64,000 bases of DNA from Stutzerimonas stutzeri (GTDB lineage: Bacteria > Pseudomonadota > Gammaproteobacteria > Pseudomonadales > Pseudomonadaceae). Shown here piece after piece: positions 22,401-31,096 of this stretch. Below the pieces are notes generated by a model, which ran no database searches, had not been told where the DNA came from, and saw only the letters and a program-made list of their open reading frames with translations. How positions within the stretch are numbered: position 1 is the first letter of the stretch; every line of letters starts with the position of its first letter. Position numbers and translations under genes: made by a program. The stretch is from assembly GCA_002387205.1 (NCBI GenBank), contig DGLA01000012.1:186001-250000 (forward strand). Direction: 5' to 3'.

Positions 22401-22987
22401 ATGAATACCAGCAGCAGTCCGAGCGCAAGCGCTACCTCGACGCCCAGAACGACGACCTTGCGGAGGCCCTGGATACGCTGGAAAACGTGATTCGCAAGAT
22501 CGACAAGGAAACCCGCAACCGTTTCAAGGAAACCTTCGACCAGATCAACAGCGGCCTGCAGGCGCTATTTCCAAAGGTTTTCGGTGGCGGCAATGCTTAT
22601 CTGGAACTTACCGGAGAAGATTTACTCGATACCGGGGTGGCGATCATGGCGCGCCCGCCAGGCAAGAAGAACAGCACCATTCATCTCTTGTCCGGCGGCG
22701 AAAAGGCTTTGACGGCCTTGGCGCTGGTGTTTGCGATCTTCCAGCTGAACCCGGCTCCTTTCTGCATGCTGGATGAGGTCGATGCCCCGCTGGATGACGC
22801 CAACGTAGGGCGCTATGCGCGATTGGTAAAGGAGATGTCAGAGAAGGTGCAGTTCATCTACATCACGCACAACAAGATCGCCATGGAGATGGCCGACCAG
22901 TTGATGGGAGTCACCATGCACGAGCCCGGATGTTCGCGGCTGGTAGCGGTCGATGTCGAACAGGCGGTGGCTCTGGTGGAGACATGA
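19499..22987 (+). CDS. smc: Chromosome segregation ATPase SMC
   Basis: The SMC condensin subunit folds and segregates the chromosome. 1162 aa from the ATG at 19499 (MRLKSIKLAGFKSFVDPTTV): N-terminal ATPase half with Walker A GPNGCGKSN (31-39), long coiled coil, hinge near 510-670, second coiled coil, C-terminal half with signature LLSGGEKALTALAL and Walker B FCMLDEVDAPLDD. The frame opens 60 codons earlier at 19319, but that part lacks family resemblance. No scpA or scpB is adjacent. zipA follows 177 bases later. Confidence 0.96.
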   Translation: MRLKSIKLAGFKSFVDPTTVSFPSNMAAVVGPNGCGKSNIIDAVRWVMGESSAKNLRGESMTDVIFNGSNTRKPVTQASIELIFDNSDGTLLGEYAAYAEISIRRRVTRDAQNTYLLNGVKCRRRDITDIFLGTGLGPRSYSIIEQGMISKLIEAKPEDLRNFIEEAAGISKYKERRRETENRIRRTHENLARLSDLREELERQLERLHRQAQSAEKYQEYKAQERQLRAQLSALRWQALNAQVGQREQAIGDQEIGFQALVAEQRNADASIERLRDGHHELSERFNLVQGRFYSVGGDIARVEQSIQHGQQRLRQLQDDLREAEQARLETESHLGHDRTLLATLGEELTMLEPEQELAAATAEEAAAQLEASESAMQEWQEQWEAFNQQSTEPRRAAEVQQSRIQQLEQSLERLAERQRRLEDERVLLTSDPEDAAISELTEQLAIKDMSLESLAADLQDTDQRLDELREALQETSQAQQQAQGELQQLNGRIASLEALQQAAMDPDKGVAEWLSHQGLDRRPRLAEGLRVEPGWELAVETVLGADLQAVLVEGFDGLDLGGFDQGDLRLAAPSKGGARIAGSLLDKVEAAHDLAPWLGTIRPVETLGDALAARTSLADGQSLISRDGYWVGQHFLRVIRASEAESGVLARGLELERLQQAREEGEARLDQLNARLDQLRDTQRQLEENREQHRRRQQDEARQLGELKARLSASQAKLEQLGLRRRRLESELSEQAEQRALETEQLGEARLQLQDALDAMALDTEQRERLLADRDVTRERLDRIRQEARQHKDRAHQLAVRMGSLQAQHDSTRQALERLEQQFERAVERREQLTLNLEEGEAPLEELRTKLEELLERRMGVDEELKHARLALEDADRELRDAEKRRTQAEQQAQLLRGQLEQQRMDWQALSVRRKALQDQLHDEGFDIHAVLAILPAEASEAEWEAELERLSVRIQRLGPINLAAIDEYQQQSERKRYLDAQNDDLAEALDTLENVIRKIDKETRNRFKETFDQINSGLQALFPKVFGGGNAYLELTGEDLLDTGVAIMARPPGKKNSTIHLLSGGEKALTALALVFAIFQLNPAPFCMLDEVDAPLDDANVGRYARLVKEMSEKVQFIYITHNKIAMEMADQLMGVTMHEPGCSRLVAVDVEQAVALVET

Positions 22988-23164
22988 GAAACGAAAAGCG
23001 CGGCCTCCAGGCGGCGCGAAGACCAATAAAAGAGCAGGGCGGGGCGGTGCACACAGACCGTTCGTCGTGCTAGTTTAGGGCGCAATTTTTACGATGCGCA
23101 GATAAGCCTGTTCAGCGGCTTTCAAACTGCGTCTTTATCATCGAATTCAGGGGTTTACGCATTA

Positions 23165-23992
23165 ATGGATATCGGTCTGCGCGAGTGGCTGATCCTCATC
23201 GGCATCATAGTTATCGCTGGCATCCTGTTTGATGGCTGGCGGCGGATGCGCGGTAGCAAGGGCAAGTTGAAGCTCAAGCTGGATCGTAATATCGCCAGTA
23301 GCTTCCCGGATGACGACAGCAGTAATGAGCTCTTGGGTCCGCCAAGGGTGGTCAGCCGCGACAGCGACCCCACCCTGGATGAGTCGGACCTGCCCTCCAT
23401 GAGTGCTCGTGAGACCTCCGGAAAACGTCGCACTCCCGAACAGCCTCAACAGGGTGATCTGCGCTTCAGTAATGACGAACCCGTCCCGACACTGCTCGAC
23501 CCGGTGCTCGGCGAAGATGATGAGACCGAGGCGGCCGACTCGCAGACTGATCTGCCCCCCGTGGAGGAAGTCCTGGTCATCAACGTGATCTCCCGGGACC
23601 CGTCCGGCTTTCGGGGCCCGGCGCTGTTGCAGAACATCCTCGAAAGCGGTCTGCGCTTCGGCGAGATGGACATCTTCCACCGTCACGAAAGCATGGCAGG
23701 CAACGGCGAAGTGCTGTTTTCCATGGCCAACGCAGTCAAGCCCGGAACCTTCGACCTGGACGACATCGACCATTTCACCACGCCAGCGGTCAGCTTCTTT
23801 CTCGGCTTGCCTGGGCCCCGCTACCCCAAGCAGGCCTTTGACGTCATGGTCGCCGCCGCTCGCAAGTTGTCCCAGGAGCTCAACGGCGAACTGAAAGACG
23901 ACCAGCGCAGCGTCCTTACCGCTCAAACCATCGAACACTACCGTCAGCGCATCGTCGAATACGAGCGCCGGCAGATGACGGTCAGGCGTTAG
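23165..23992 (+). CDS. zipA: Cell division protein ZipA
   Basis: Inner-membrane FtsZ-tethering division protein. 275 aa with an N-terminal membrane anchor (about 6-21), a charged and Pro-rich linker, and a C-terminal FtsZ-binding domain (about 135-270, including the TFDLDDIDHFTTPAVSFFLGLPGP region). The smc-zipA-ligA order is typical of pseudomonads. The start at 23165 places the membrane anchor at the extreme N-terminus as expected. Confidence 0.93.
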   Translation: MDIGLREWLILIGIIVIAGILFDGWRRMRGSKGKLKLKLDRNIASSFPDDDSSNELLGPPRVVSRDSDPTLDESDLPSMSARETSGKRRTPEQPQQGDLRFSNDEPVPTLLDPVLGEDDETEAADSQTDLPPVEEVLVINVISRDPSGFRGPALLQNILESGLRFGEMDIFHRHESMAGNGEVLFSMANAVKPGTFDLDDIDHFTTPAVSFFLGLPGPRYPKQAFDVMVAAARKLSQELNGELKDDQRSVLTAQTIEHYRQRIVEYERRQMTVRR

Positions 23993-24001
23993 GAAGCCGA
24001 T

Positions 24002-24027
24002 GAAGCTTGAAGCTTGAAGCTTGAAGC
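24002..24027. repeat. Tandem heptamer GAAGCTT x3 plus partial copy
   Basis: Three exact copies of GAAGCTT followed by GAAGC begin ten bases after zipA. It is the same 7-base unit as at 19201-19221, in a different phase. Confidence 0.8.
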
Positions 24028-24036
24028 CTTCTGATG

Positions 24037-24058
24037 TTCCCACGCTCCCGCGTGGGAA
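24037..24058. repeat. TTCCCACGC/GCGTGGGAA hairpin repeat
   Basis: A perfect 9-bp inverted repeat with loop TCCC. From general knowledge this short GTTCCCACGCTCC-type palindrome recurs in intergenic regions of many Pseudomonas genomes. It may double as the zipA terminator. Confidence 0.7.
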
Positions 24059-24236
24059 TGCAGGCCGTACGTTCCGTCCGTTCCCCAGACAGAACCGGCC
24101 ATTGCTCTTCGAACCAGCCCAGCTGCCTGCGCCAACCCCCATCCCGCCCTGCAAACAGGCTAAAATCCCGGCCAGAACACCAACTTAAGGCTGGCCGACG
24201 CGCTCGGTCCGACCTGCTGATATGGCCCCGCATACC

Positions 24237-26603
24237 ATGACGTCCGCCCAGACCGCCGCCGAACGTATCGCCAACCTGCGCAGCGAAATCGACGCCCACA
24301 ACTACCGTTACTACGTGCTCGACGAGCCCAGCGTCCCGGATGCCGAGTACGACCGCTTGTTCAACGAGCTCAAGTCGCTCGAAGCCGAACACCCCGAGCT
24401 GGTCACGCCGGATTCGCCCACGCAGCGGGTCGGCGGTGCGGCATTGGCTGCCTTCGGCCAGGTCCGCCATGAAGTGCCCATGTTGAGCCTGGGCAATGCC
24501 TTCGAAGAGCAGGACTTGATTGACTTCGACAGGCGCGCCCGCGAGGGGCTGGACCTGCCAGCAGCCGACCTGCTGGGCGATGGCTCCGCGCTGGAGTACA
24601 GCTGCGAGCCGAAGCTCGACGGTCTGGCAGTAAGCCTGCTCTATGAGAATGGCAGGCTGGTACGTGGCGCCACGCGCGGCGACGGCAGCACCGGCGAAGA
24701 CATCAGTGCCAACGTGCGTACCGTGCGCAACATCCCCTTGAAACTGCATGGCAGCGGCTGGCCCGCCGTGCTGGAAGTGCGGGGCGAAATCTACATGCCC
24801 AAGGCAGGCTTCGAGGCGCTCAATGCGCGTCAGCTTGAAGCCGGCGCGAAGCCCTTCGCCAATCCGCGCAATGCCGCCGCCGGCAGCCTGCGCCAGCTGG
24901 ATTCGAAGATAACCGCCAGCCGGCCGCTTGAGCTGTGCGCCTATGGCGTGGGCCGCAGTGACGGCGACCTGCCAGGCACCCACATCGGCATCCTTGAAGC
25001 ACTGAAAGGCTGGGGCCTGCCCATCAGTCGCGAACTCAGGCTCGCCAGGGGTGTGCAGGAATGCCGCGACTATTTTCACGACATTGGGGAGAAGCGCGAC
25101 GCGCTGCCCTACGAGATCGACGGCGTGGTGTTCAAGGTCAACTCGACCGCGCAGCAAAGGGAACTAGGCTTTCGCGCCCGGGAGCCGCGCTGGGCCATCG
25201 CACACAAGTTTCCTGCCCGTGAAGAGGTCACCGAGCTGCTCGACGTGGAATTCCAGGTTGGCCGTACCGGGGCCATCACTCCGGTCGCCCGGCTGAAGCC
25301 CGTGCAGGTCGCTGGCGTGACCGTCTCCAATGCCACGCTGCACAACATGGACGAAGTTGCACGCCTTGGTGTGATGATCGGCGACACGGTGATCGTGCGC
25401 CGCGCAGGTGACGTTATTCCGCAGATACTTGGGGTAATCCCCGAGCGCCGCCCCGAAAACGCTCGTGAAGTCCATGTGCCCGAGCAATGCCCGGTGTGCG
25501 GCTCCGCCGTTGAGCGCACCCAGCTGATCAAGCGCAGCAAGGGCAGGGAGTTGGTCAGCGAGGGCTCGATCTACCGCTGTGTGGGCCGGCTGGCCTGCCA
25601 GGCGCAGCTCAAGCAGGCGATCATCCACTTCGTCTCCCGCCGGGCCATGGATATCGACGGGTTGGGCGACAAGATTGTCGAGCAGCTGGTCGACACCGGG
25701 CTGGTCAGTTCACCGGCTGACCTCTATAGCCTGACGTTCGAGCAGGTGCTGGCGCTGGAAGGTTTCGCTGAAATATCGAGCCGCAACCTGATCAAATCCA
25801 TCGAAGCCAGCCGCAGCCCGTCCCTGGCGCGCTTCATCTATGCCCTGGGCATTCCGGATGTGGGCGAGGGCACCGCCAAGCTGCTGGCGCGCGCCCTGGG
25901 TTCGCTCGATCGCATCAGCCGGGCTTTGCCGGATGTGCTGGTCTATCTGCCGGATATCGGGCTGGAAGTCGCCCATGAGATCCACAGCTTTTTCGAGGAC
26001 GAGCATAACCAGAAGGTCATCAAGCAACTGCGCGAGCGCGGCGTGACCTTGCAGGAAGAGTGCGACGTGCATCCAGAGTTCGCCGCCTGCGCGACGCTGG
26101 CCGGTCTGCTCGACAAGCTGAACATTCCCTATATCGCCGCCACCGGCGCCCAGCGCCTCGCCGATCGCTTCGGCAGTCTCGAAGGCATTATCGGTGCCGA
26201 CTGGCTGGATCTGCGCCAGGTCGAACGCCTCAATGAAAAGGCAGCCCGCGCACTTCGCGACTACTTCGACAACCCGACCAACGCCGAACGCGCCCGGGCC
26301 ATCGAAGCCCAGCTGCAGGAATTCGGCATGCACTGGCAAAGCGAGCGCAAGGCGGCGCAAGGACTCCCGCTGGCCGACCAGACCTGGGTACTCACCGGCA
26401 CCCTGGAAAGCATGAGCCGCGACGAGGCCAAGGCAAGACTGGAGGCGCTGGGAGCAAAGGTCTCGGGTTCAGTGTCTGCCAAGACCAGCGTTGTGGTGGC
26501 GGGACCAGGGGCGGGCTCGAAGCTGGCGAAAGCTAATGAGTTGGGACTCACCGTGGCGGACGAAGACGAGTTCCTCAAGCGCCTCTCAATCCTGGGCGCT
26601 TAA
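24237..26603 (+). CDS. ligA: NAD-dependent DNA ligase LigA
   Basis: Seals DNA nicks in replication and repair using NAD+. 788 aa from the ATG at 24237: Ia domain (YYVLDEPSVPDAEYDRLF), adenylation domain with KLDG (K126), OB fold, zinc finger (CPVCG...YRCVGRLACQAQ, four Cys), helix-hairpin-helix region, and a C-terminal BRCT domain (about 705-788). An in-frame ATG at 24222 is possible; neither start has a clear ribosome site, and the later one gives the usual MTxAQTAAERI-like start. Confidence 0.95.
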   Translation: MTSAQTAAERIANLRSEIDAHNYRYYVLDEPSVPDAEYDRLFNELKSLEAEHPELVTPDSPTQRVGGAALAAFGQVRHEVPMLSLGNAFEEQDLIDFDRRAREGLDLPAADLLGDGSALEYSCEPKLDGLAVSLLYENGRLVRGATRGDGSTGEDISANVRTVRNIPLKLHGSGWPAVLEVRGEIYMPKAGFEALNARQLEAGAKPFANPRNAAAGSLRQLDSKITASRPLELCAYGVGRSDGDLPGTHIGILEALKGWGLPISRELRLARGVQECRDYFHDIGEKRDALPYEIDGVVFKVNSTAQQRELGFRAREPRWAIAHKFPAREEVTELLDVEFQVGRTGAITPVARLKPVQVAGVTVSNATLHNMDEVARLGVMIGDTVIVRRAGDVIPQILGVIPERRPENAREVHVPEQCPVCGSAVERTQLIKRSKGRELVSEGSIYRCVGRLACQAQLKQAIIHFVSRRAMDIDGLGDKIVEQLVDTGLVSSPADLYSLTFEQVLALEGFAEISSRNLIKSIEASRSPSLARFIYALGIPDVGEGTAKLLARALGSLDRISRALPDVLVYLPDIGLEVAHEIHSFFEDEHNQKVIKQLRERGVTLQEECDVHPEFAACATLAGLLDKLNIPYIAATGAQRLADRFGSLEGIIGADWLDLRQVERLNEKAARALRDYFDNPTNAERARAIEAQLQEFGMHWQSERKAAQGLPLADQTWVLTGTLESMSRDEAKARLEALGAKVSGSVSAKTSVVVAGPGAGSKLAKANELGLTVADEDEFLKRLSILGA

Positions 26604-26613
26604 AGCGCAGTAC

Positions 26614-26636
26614 GGCTGGGTATCCATGACCCAGCC
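26614..26636 (+). terminator. Hairpin after ligA
   Basis: An 8-bp stem GGCTGGGT/ACCCAGCC with a 7-base loop, 11 bases after the ligA stop. There is no T-run, so termination is uncertain. Confidence 0.45.
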
Positions 26637-26659
26637 TCAGCGGCCTACGCCAAACCCAC

Positions 26660-26687
26660 CCGTAGGAGTCAGCTTGCTGGCGAACGC
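26660..26687 (+). repeat. Pseudomonas REP-like element
   Basis: CGTAGGAGTCAGCTTGCTGG followed by CGAA matches the pattern of Pseudomonas REPs (GTAGGAGC...GCTTGC...GCGA) with an internal GTCAGC/GCTGGC imperfect dyad. It is a single copy in this window, between ligA and the flagellin promoter; no REP-associated transposase is nearby. Confidence 0.65.
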
Positions 26688-26948
26688 TCTGCGCAGCTAG
26701 CCCCGGCCTCGCTCTGCGCAACTTGCGACCACCCTCGCTAGCTGCTCGCGCGCGCGACCCCAATCCAGCGGCCCCCGTCCTCGCTTGTGGCTTCATCGGT
26801 CTGCGCGGCGCCCATCTCCTTTACACCCTCTCCCGCTAAAGTTTTTCACCCCCCGTCCGAAACCCTTTGCAGGCGGCTCGCTCCGTTGCGAATTCGCCGG
26901 TGTCGTACAGGTTGTTCTCGGGGCTTGCAAATATTTTCAACCGCCTCC

Positions 26949-26975
26949 TAAAGCTCACCGAAACGACGCCGATAA
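26949..26975 (+). promoter_or_regulatory. Sigma-28 (FliA) promoter of fliC
   Basis: TAAAG, 14 bases, then GCCGATAA: an exact match to the FliA consensus (TAAAGTTT-N11-GCCGATAA spacing). Transcription would start near 26983, about 90 bases before the fliC ATG. A weaker look-alike (TAAAG-N14-TCCGAAAC) lies at 26837-26863. Confidence 0.9.
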
Positions 26976-27072
26976 GCTAATCGAATGCGAACTCAATGGG
27001 TGCCTGGGCACAAGCCGGCCCGGAGTCGCAAGCTCAGGCAACCAAAGTAACCAGCGCCCTTGGAGGCACATC

Positions 27073-28575
27073 ATGGCTCTTACAGTCAACACAAACATCG
27101 CATCGCTCAATACTCAGCGCAACCTGCAATCTTCGTCCAATGCCCTCAGCACCTCCATGCAGCGCCTGTCTACTGGTAGCCGCATCAACAGCGCTAAAGA
27201 TGACGCTGCTGGTTTGCAGATTTCTAACCGCCTGACTAGCCAGATCAGCGGTCTGAGCGTTGCAGTCCGCAACGCTAATGATGGTATATCCCTTGCGCAA
27301 ACTGCTGAGGGTGCCCTTCAGCAGTCCACTAACATCCTGCAACGTATGCGTGACCTCTCTTTGCAAGCTGCAAACGGCAGCAATGATGCAGTTGACCGTT
27401 CTGCTCTGCAAAAAGAAGTTGGCGCTCTCCAAAATGAGCTAAGTCGAATTGCTGAAACCACTACCTTCGGTGGTCGCAAGCTCCTGGATGGGTCTTTTGG
27501 CTCAACTTCATTCCAAGTTGGGGCCAATGCTAACGAGACCATAGATGTAGCTATTGGAAGTGCAAGCGCGACTAAGATCGGAGCATATACTTCCGACGCG
27601 AGCGGTTCCAAACTAGGTTTGGCCGTTTTGGCTGCAACAGCTACCAATTACCAGGCCGATGGTACGCTGACCGTTTCTGCGAACGGCAAAGAATTTGACG
27701 CAAAAGATATTGTCGCTACTGACACAGCGTCTGAAGTTGCAAAGAAGATTAATGAAACTGGCTCGCCTGTTAAAGCCTCAGCTAGAACTGATGCAGTCCT
27801 GACTAAGTCCTCCGCTGTCGCGACGTTTGACTTGAAAATAGAAGTTTCCAAAAGCGATAACACGGAAGTCGATTCGACGATCGAACTCAAAGGCCTAAGT
27901 TCGTTTGAAGAGGTCGTTACCGCCGTTAACTCCAGTGGGTCAGGGCTTTCGGCGAAGGTCAACGGGGATGGCACCCTGGAGGTGAGCTCAGCTGATGGCG
28001 CAGCTTTAAAGTTTACTGCTAGCGGGAAGGATAATGCTGATCCTGCGCAGGCCACTGCTGCAGCTTCGATTCAGCTGCAAACTCGTACAGCAGAAGATGA
28101 TGATGGCGATAACGTCGGCGACCTTAGCAGTGCGGTCGATATTGGAAGCGTTACAACGGGCGCTTTCGCTAATGGTGCTCTCAAGCTGAGTTCATCTGCG
28201 GCTTTTTCGCTCTCTGGAACGGCCGCAGCAAAAATTACTGGTGAATCAGCGGGCACATTGGCAAAGATCAGCGACGTTGATGTTAGTACGGCTTATGGTG
28301 CTCAGAATGCAGTCGACGTAATTGATGCCGCAATCGCTTTCATCGATTCTCAGCGTTCAGATCTGGGCGCCGTACAGAACCGCTTTGACAACACCATAGC
28401 TAACCTGCAGAGCATTTCTGAAAACGTATCCGCCGCTCGAGGCCGTATCCAGGACACCGACTTCGCTGCCGAAACCGCCAACCTGAGCAAGAACCAGATC
28501 CTGCAACAGGCTGGTACTGCGATCCTGGCCCAGGCCAAGCAGCTGCCGCAGGCAGTTCTGAGCCTGCTGCAGTAA
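27073..28575 (+). CDS. fliC: Flagellin FliC
   Basis: Filament subunit of the polar flagellum. 500 aa from the ATG at 27073, which has GGAGG six bases upstream. Conserved D0/D1 N-terminus (MALTVNTNIASLNTQRNL, about 1-140) and C-terminus (about 410-500, ending QLPQAVLSLLQ) surround a variable Ser/Thr/Ala-rich central domain. The frame is open 96 codons upstream but only this start fits flagellins. GC content of the central part is visibly lower than in neighbours. It is under the sigma-28 promoter at 26949-26975 and followed by flaG, fliD and fliS. Confidence 0.97.
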   Translation: MALTVNTNIASLNTQRNLQSSSNALSTSMQRLSTGSRINSAKDDAAGLQISNRLTSQISGLSVAVRNANDGISLAQTAEGALQQSTNILQRMRDLSLQAANGSNDAVDRSALQKEVGALQNELSRIAETTTFGGRKLLDGSFGSTSFQVGANANETIDVAIGSASATKIGAYTSDASGSKLGLAVLAATATNYQADGTLTVSANGKEFDAKDIVATDTASEVAKKINETGSPVKASARTDAVLTKSSAVATFDLKIEVSKSDNTEVDSTIELKGLSSFEEVVTAVNSSGSGLSAKVNGDGTLEVSSADGAALKFTASGKDNADPAQATAAASIQLQTRTAEDDDGDNVGDLSSAVDIGSVTTGAFANGALKLSSSAAFSLSGTAAAKITGESAGTLAKISDVDVSTAYGAQNAVDVIDAAIAFIDSQRSDLGAVQNRFDNTIANLQSISENVSAARGRIQDTDFAAETANLSKNQILQQAGTAILAQAKQLPQAVLSLLQ

Positions 28576-28594
28576 CAAACAAAAGGCGTTAACG

Positions 28595-28622
28595 ATGGGG
28601 GCAGAGTTAGCTCTGCCCCCAT
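28595..28622 (+). terminator. Strong hairpin between fliC and flaG
   Basis: A 12-bp perfect stem (ATGGGGGCAGAG/CTCTGCCCCCAT) with loop TTAG, 19 bases after fliC. No U-tract follows. Such a hairpin may attenuate read-through so that flagellin mRNA exceeds flaG-fliDS, or protect the fliC 3' end (inference). Confidence 0.65.
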
Positions 28623-28643
28623 TGATTCATGAGAGGTGAATCA

Positions 28644-29000
28644 ATGGACGTCGGAAATATAGCGGGCGGATCTGTATTGCCCACCACAGCTGGCTCTTCA
28701 CCCAGCCTCCCCAGGGAGGTTGGGTTTTCTGCGTCTGAAGAGCAGGCTAAATCAGAGAAAGCGGCAGATGCAGAGAAGCCGGTGGACATGACCGATCTGG
28801 TCGAGCGGTTTCGTTCGCAAGTACAAAGCATCCAGCGAGACCTGAACTTCAGCGTCGATGATTCGACTGGCGATGTCGTTGTGCAGGTGATTGATGGTGA
28901 TTCAGGCAAGGTTGTGCGGCAGATACCATCGGAAGAGATTCTCCGGCTTACCGAGCGGCTGGATGAGATGCGTAGTTTGATGTTCGAAGCCAAGGCGTAA
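28644..29000 (+). CDS. flaG: Flagellar protein FlaG
   Basis: 118 aa; the C-terminal two-thirds (NFSVDDSTGDVVVQVIDGD, IPSEEILRL) is the FlaG domain. FlaG affects filament length in Pseudomonas and relatives. The ATG at 28644 has AGAGGTG upstream; an ATG at 28629 in frame is less likely. Between fliC and fliD, co-directional. Confidence 0.9.
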   Translation: MDVGNIAGGSVLPTTAGSSPSLPREVGFSASEEQAKSEKAADAEKPVDMTDLVERFRSQVQSIQRDLNFSVDDSTGDVVVQVIDGDSGKVVRQIPSEEILRLTERLDEMRSLMFEAKA

Positions 29001-29055
29001 ACGGTACGGTTCTTGTATTCAGCGTAGGGCTAACAATTTTTTGACGGGGTGGGCT

Positions 29056-30504
29056 ATGGCAGGCGTAACAGGCATCGGTTCCGGTATTGATATCGACAGT
29101 ATCGTATCCAGCATGGTCGCGGCTGAGCGTGCCCCCAAGGAAACGCAGCTCGCCAATCTGGAAAAGAAAACAACGACGCAGATTACCGCTGTCGGTGCCT
29201 TGAAAAGCGCCATCAGCGACTTTCAGACGGCTCTCGAAACCCTGAATAAGCCGGAGTTATTCCAGGCGCGTTCGGCGACTTCCAGCAAGTCGGATCTAGT
29301 CGGGGTAACTGCCAGCACGACTGCCGGTGCCGGCACGTATCAGATTGAAGTTAAAAGCCTCGCAACCAATAGCAAGGTAGCACTTGCCGCGGTTCAGAAT
29401 TCCGCCGAAGCGCCCGCTGCCTTTGCTAGCGGCACGCTTGATATTTCCCTAGGCGTACCTGGAACTCCGCCCTCAAAAGACGCCTTTTCCGTCACGATCG
29501 ACGAGAGCAATAACAGCCTTGCCGGCATGCGCGACGCGATCAATGAGGCCGGGAAAGACAAAGGCGTTAGCGCCACGATTGTGACTGATGAGTTTGGCTC
29601 TCGACTCGTATTGACTAGCAACAAGACTGGTGCTGGTCGCGATATCACCGTCGCGGTTGCGAATGAGACGGCAGCCACAACTGGCCAGACCGCACTGTCT
29701 GCGCTTGCCTTCGACGGTAGTTCTTCCAGCACTGGGGGCGGAGCGCGAGTGCTTTCACAGGCCCAAAGCGCCGAGCTGTACGTCGATGGCTTGAAGGTCA
29801 TCAGTGAGAGCAACAAGGTCGACGGCGCAATCGAAGGCGTTACGCTCGATCTAAAGGCCAAGACTGTCGCCAGCGAGCCACTGACCATTACTGTCGCGGA
29901 GGACAAAGCCGGCGTTAAGAAGCAGGTCCAATCGTTTGTTGATGCGTACAACAAGCTTATTGGCGTGGTCAACGCGCAGACGAAGGTAACTCCTGTAGGG
30001 GATGGCAAGACGCCTGTAACCGGCGCGCTTGTGGGCGACGCAACGGCCCGCACGCTGCTTGGCACGATCCGCAATGAGCTGGTTAACACACAGGGCGACG
30101 GTGCCATTCGTGCCCTGACTGATATGGGTGTCACGACCCAGAAAGACGGCACTCTAGCCATCGACAGCACCAAGCTAGACAAGACATTGGCGAACAACTT
30201 CGGGCAACTGTCCGGTTTCTTCACAGGCGACACCGGCCTTGCCGCCCGACTCGATGGCAAGCTCAAGCCCTATACCGAAACCGGCGGCATCCTCGAGCAG
30301 CGCAACAAGGCGATGACCGAGACCATTTCCAAGATCGATGAACAAAAGGAAGACCTCACCCGCCGTATCACGTCGCTGCAGGAGCGGCTATATAAGCAAT
30401 TCAATGCCATGGACCTGTTGGTCGGGCAGCTGTCGAACACGTCTTCCAGCCTGTTGGCGTCGCTAGAGAATCTGCCATGGGCTGCCAACAACTCGAAGAA
30501 TTGA
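29056..30504 (+). CDS. fliD: Flagellar filament capping protein FliD
   Basis: Cap protein (HAP2) that guides flagellin folding at the filament tip. 482 aa from the ATG at 29056: N-terminal FliD_N domain (GIGSGIDIDSIVSSMVAAE), central variable region, C-terminal coiled-coil domain (about 390-480). A TTG at 29041 is in frame but the ATG fits the family. A T-rich terminator follows, then fliS. Confidence 0.95.
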   Translation: MAGVTGIGSGIDIDSIVSSMVAAERAPKETQLANLEKKTTTQITAVGALKSAISDFQTALETLNKPELFQARSATSSKSDLVGVTASTTAGAGTYQIEVKSLATNSKVALAAVQNSAEAPAAFASGTLDISLGVPGTPPSKDAFSVTIDESNNSLAGMRDAINEAGKDKGVSATIVTDEFGSRLVLTSNKTGAGRDITVAVANETAATTGQTALSALAFDGSSSSTGGGARVLSQAQSAELYVDGLKVISESNKVDGAIEGVTLDLKAKTVASEPLTITVAEDKAGVKKQVQSFVDAYNKLIGVVNAQTKVTPVGDGKTPVTGALVGDATARTLLGTIRNELVNTQGDGAIRALTDMGVTTQKDGTLAIDSTKLDKTLANNFGQLSGFFTGDTGLAARLDGKLKPYTETGGILEQRNKAMTETISKIDEQKEDLTRRITSLQERLYKQFNAMDLLVGQLSNTSSSLLASLENLPWAANNSKN

Positions 30505-30521
30505 CCAGCTGCACGAAACAG

Positions 30522-30546
30522 ACCGCCGACAAGGCGGTTTTTTTGT
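30522..30546 (+). terminator. Intrinsic terminator after fliD
   Basis: ACCGCC/GGCGGT stem with a 5-base loop followed by seven T residues, 17 bases past the fliD stop; a standard Rho-independent terminator. It separates fliD from fliS. Confidence 0.9.
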
Positions 30547-30633
30547 TCTAGAACGGATCAACGCTATCAAGCTTGGCCGCCCCTGACCGATAAGCTGTAC
30601 ATGCAAAGGTGATGTAGCAAGGGGCTTATCCAC

Positions 30634-31020
30634 ATGTACGCGATGACAGCAATGAAGCAGTACCAGCAGGTAGGCGTTAAGGCTCAGGTGACCGAGGCCG
30701 ATCCGCACCGCCTGATCCAGATGTTGATGCAGGGCGGCCTGGACCGCATCGCTCAGGCCAAAGGCGCCATGGAGCGAGATGCCTTCGCTGAGAAAGGCGT
30801 GCTGGTCGGCAAGGCCATCAATATCATCGGCGGGCTGCGCGAAGCGCTCGACAAGAGCGTCGGTGGCGAACTGGCGGAAAACCTCGACCGTCTCTATGAA
30901 TACATGACGATGCGTCTGTTCGAAGCCAGCCGGCATAACGATGTCGACAAGCTGAACGAAGTGGGCAAGCTGCTGGGTGAGATCAAGCTGGCCTGGGATC
31001 AGATCGCGCCCAAGGCTTAG
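30634..31020 (+). CDS. fliS: Flagellar export chaperone FliS
   Basis: 128-aa cytoplasmic flagellin chaperone: mostly helical, with N-terminal YQQVGVKAQVTEADPHRLIQ and LGEIKLAWDQI near the C-terminus, family-typical. ATG at 30634 after AAGGGG. Because a terminator precedes it, it probably has its own promoter. No fliT or fleQ follows; instead comes a repeat array. Confidence 0.94.
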   Translation: MYAMTAMKQYQQVGVKAQVTEADPHRLIQMLMQGGLDRIAQAKGAMERDAFAEKGVLVGKAINIIGGLREALDKSVGGELAENLDRLYEYMTMRLFEASRHNDVDKLNEVGKLLGEIKLAWDQIAPKA

Positions 31021-31096
31021 ATCGGCATTTGCACGATGGCCTGGTGACGGTGCCCGGTGCAGAGGCCTGCGGATTCGCTTGCGACCGTAATGGGCT

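Noticed and set aside
26837..26863. Second sigma-28-like promoter upstream of fliC
   Set aside because: Spacing fits but the -10 (TCCGAAAC) is weak; the site at 26949-26975 is exact and better placed.
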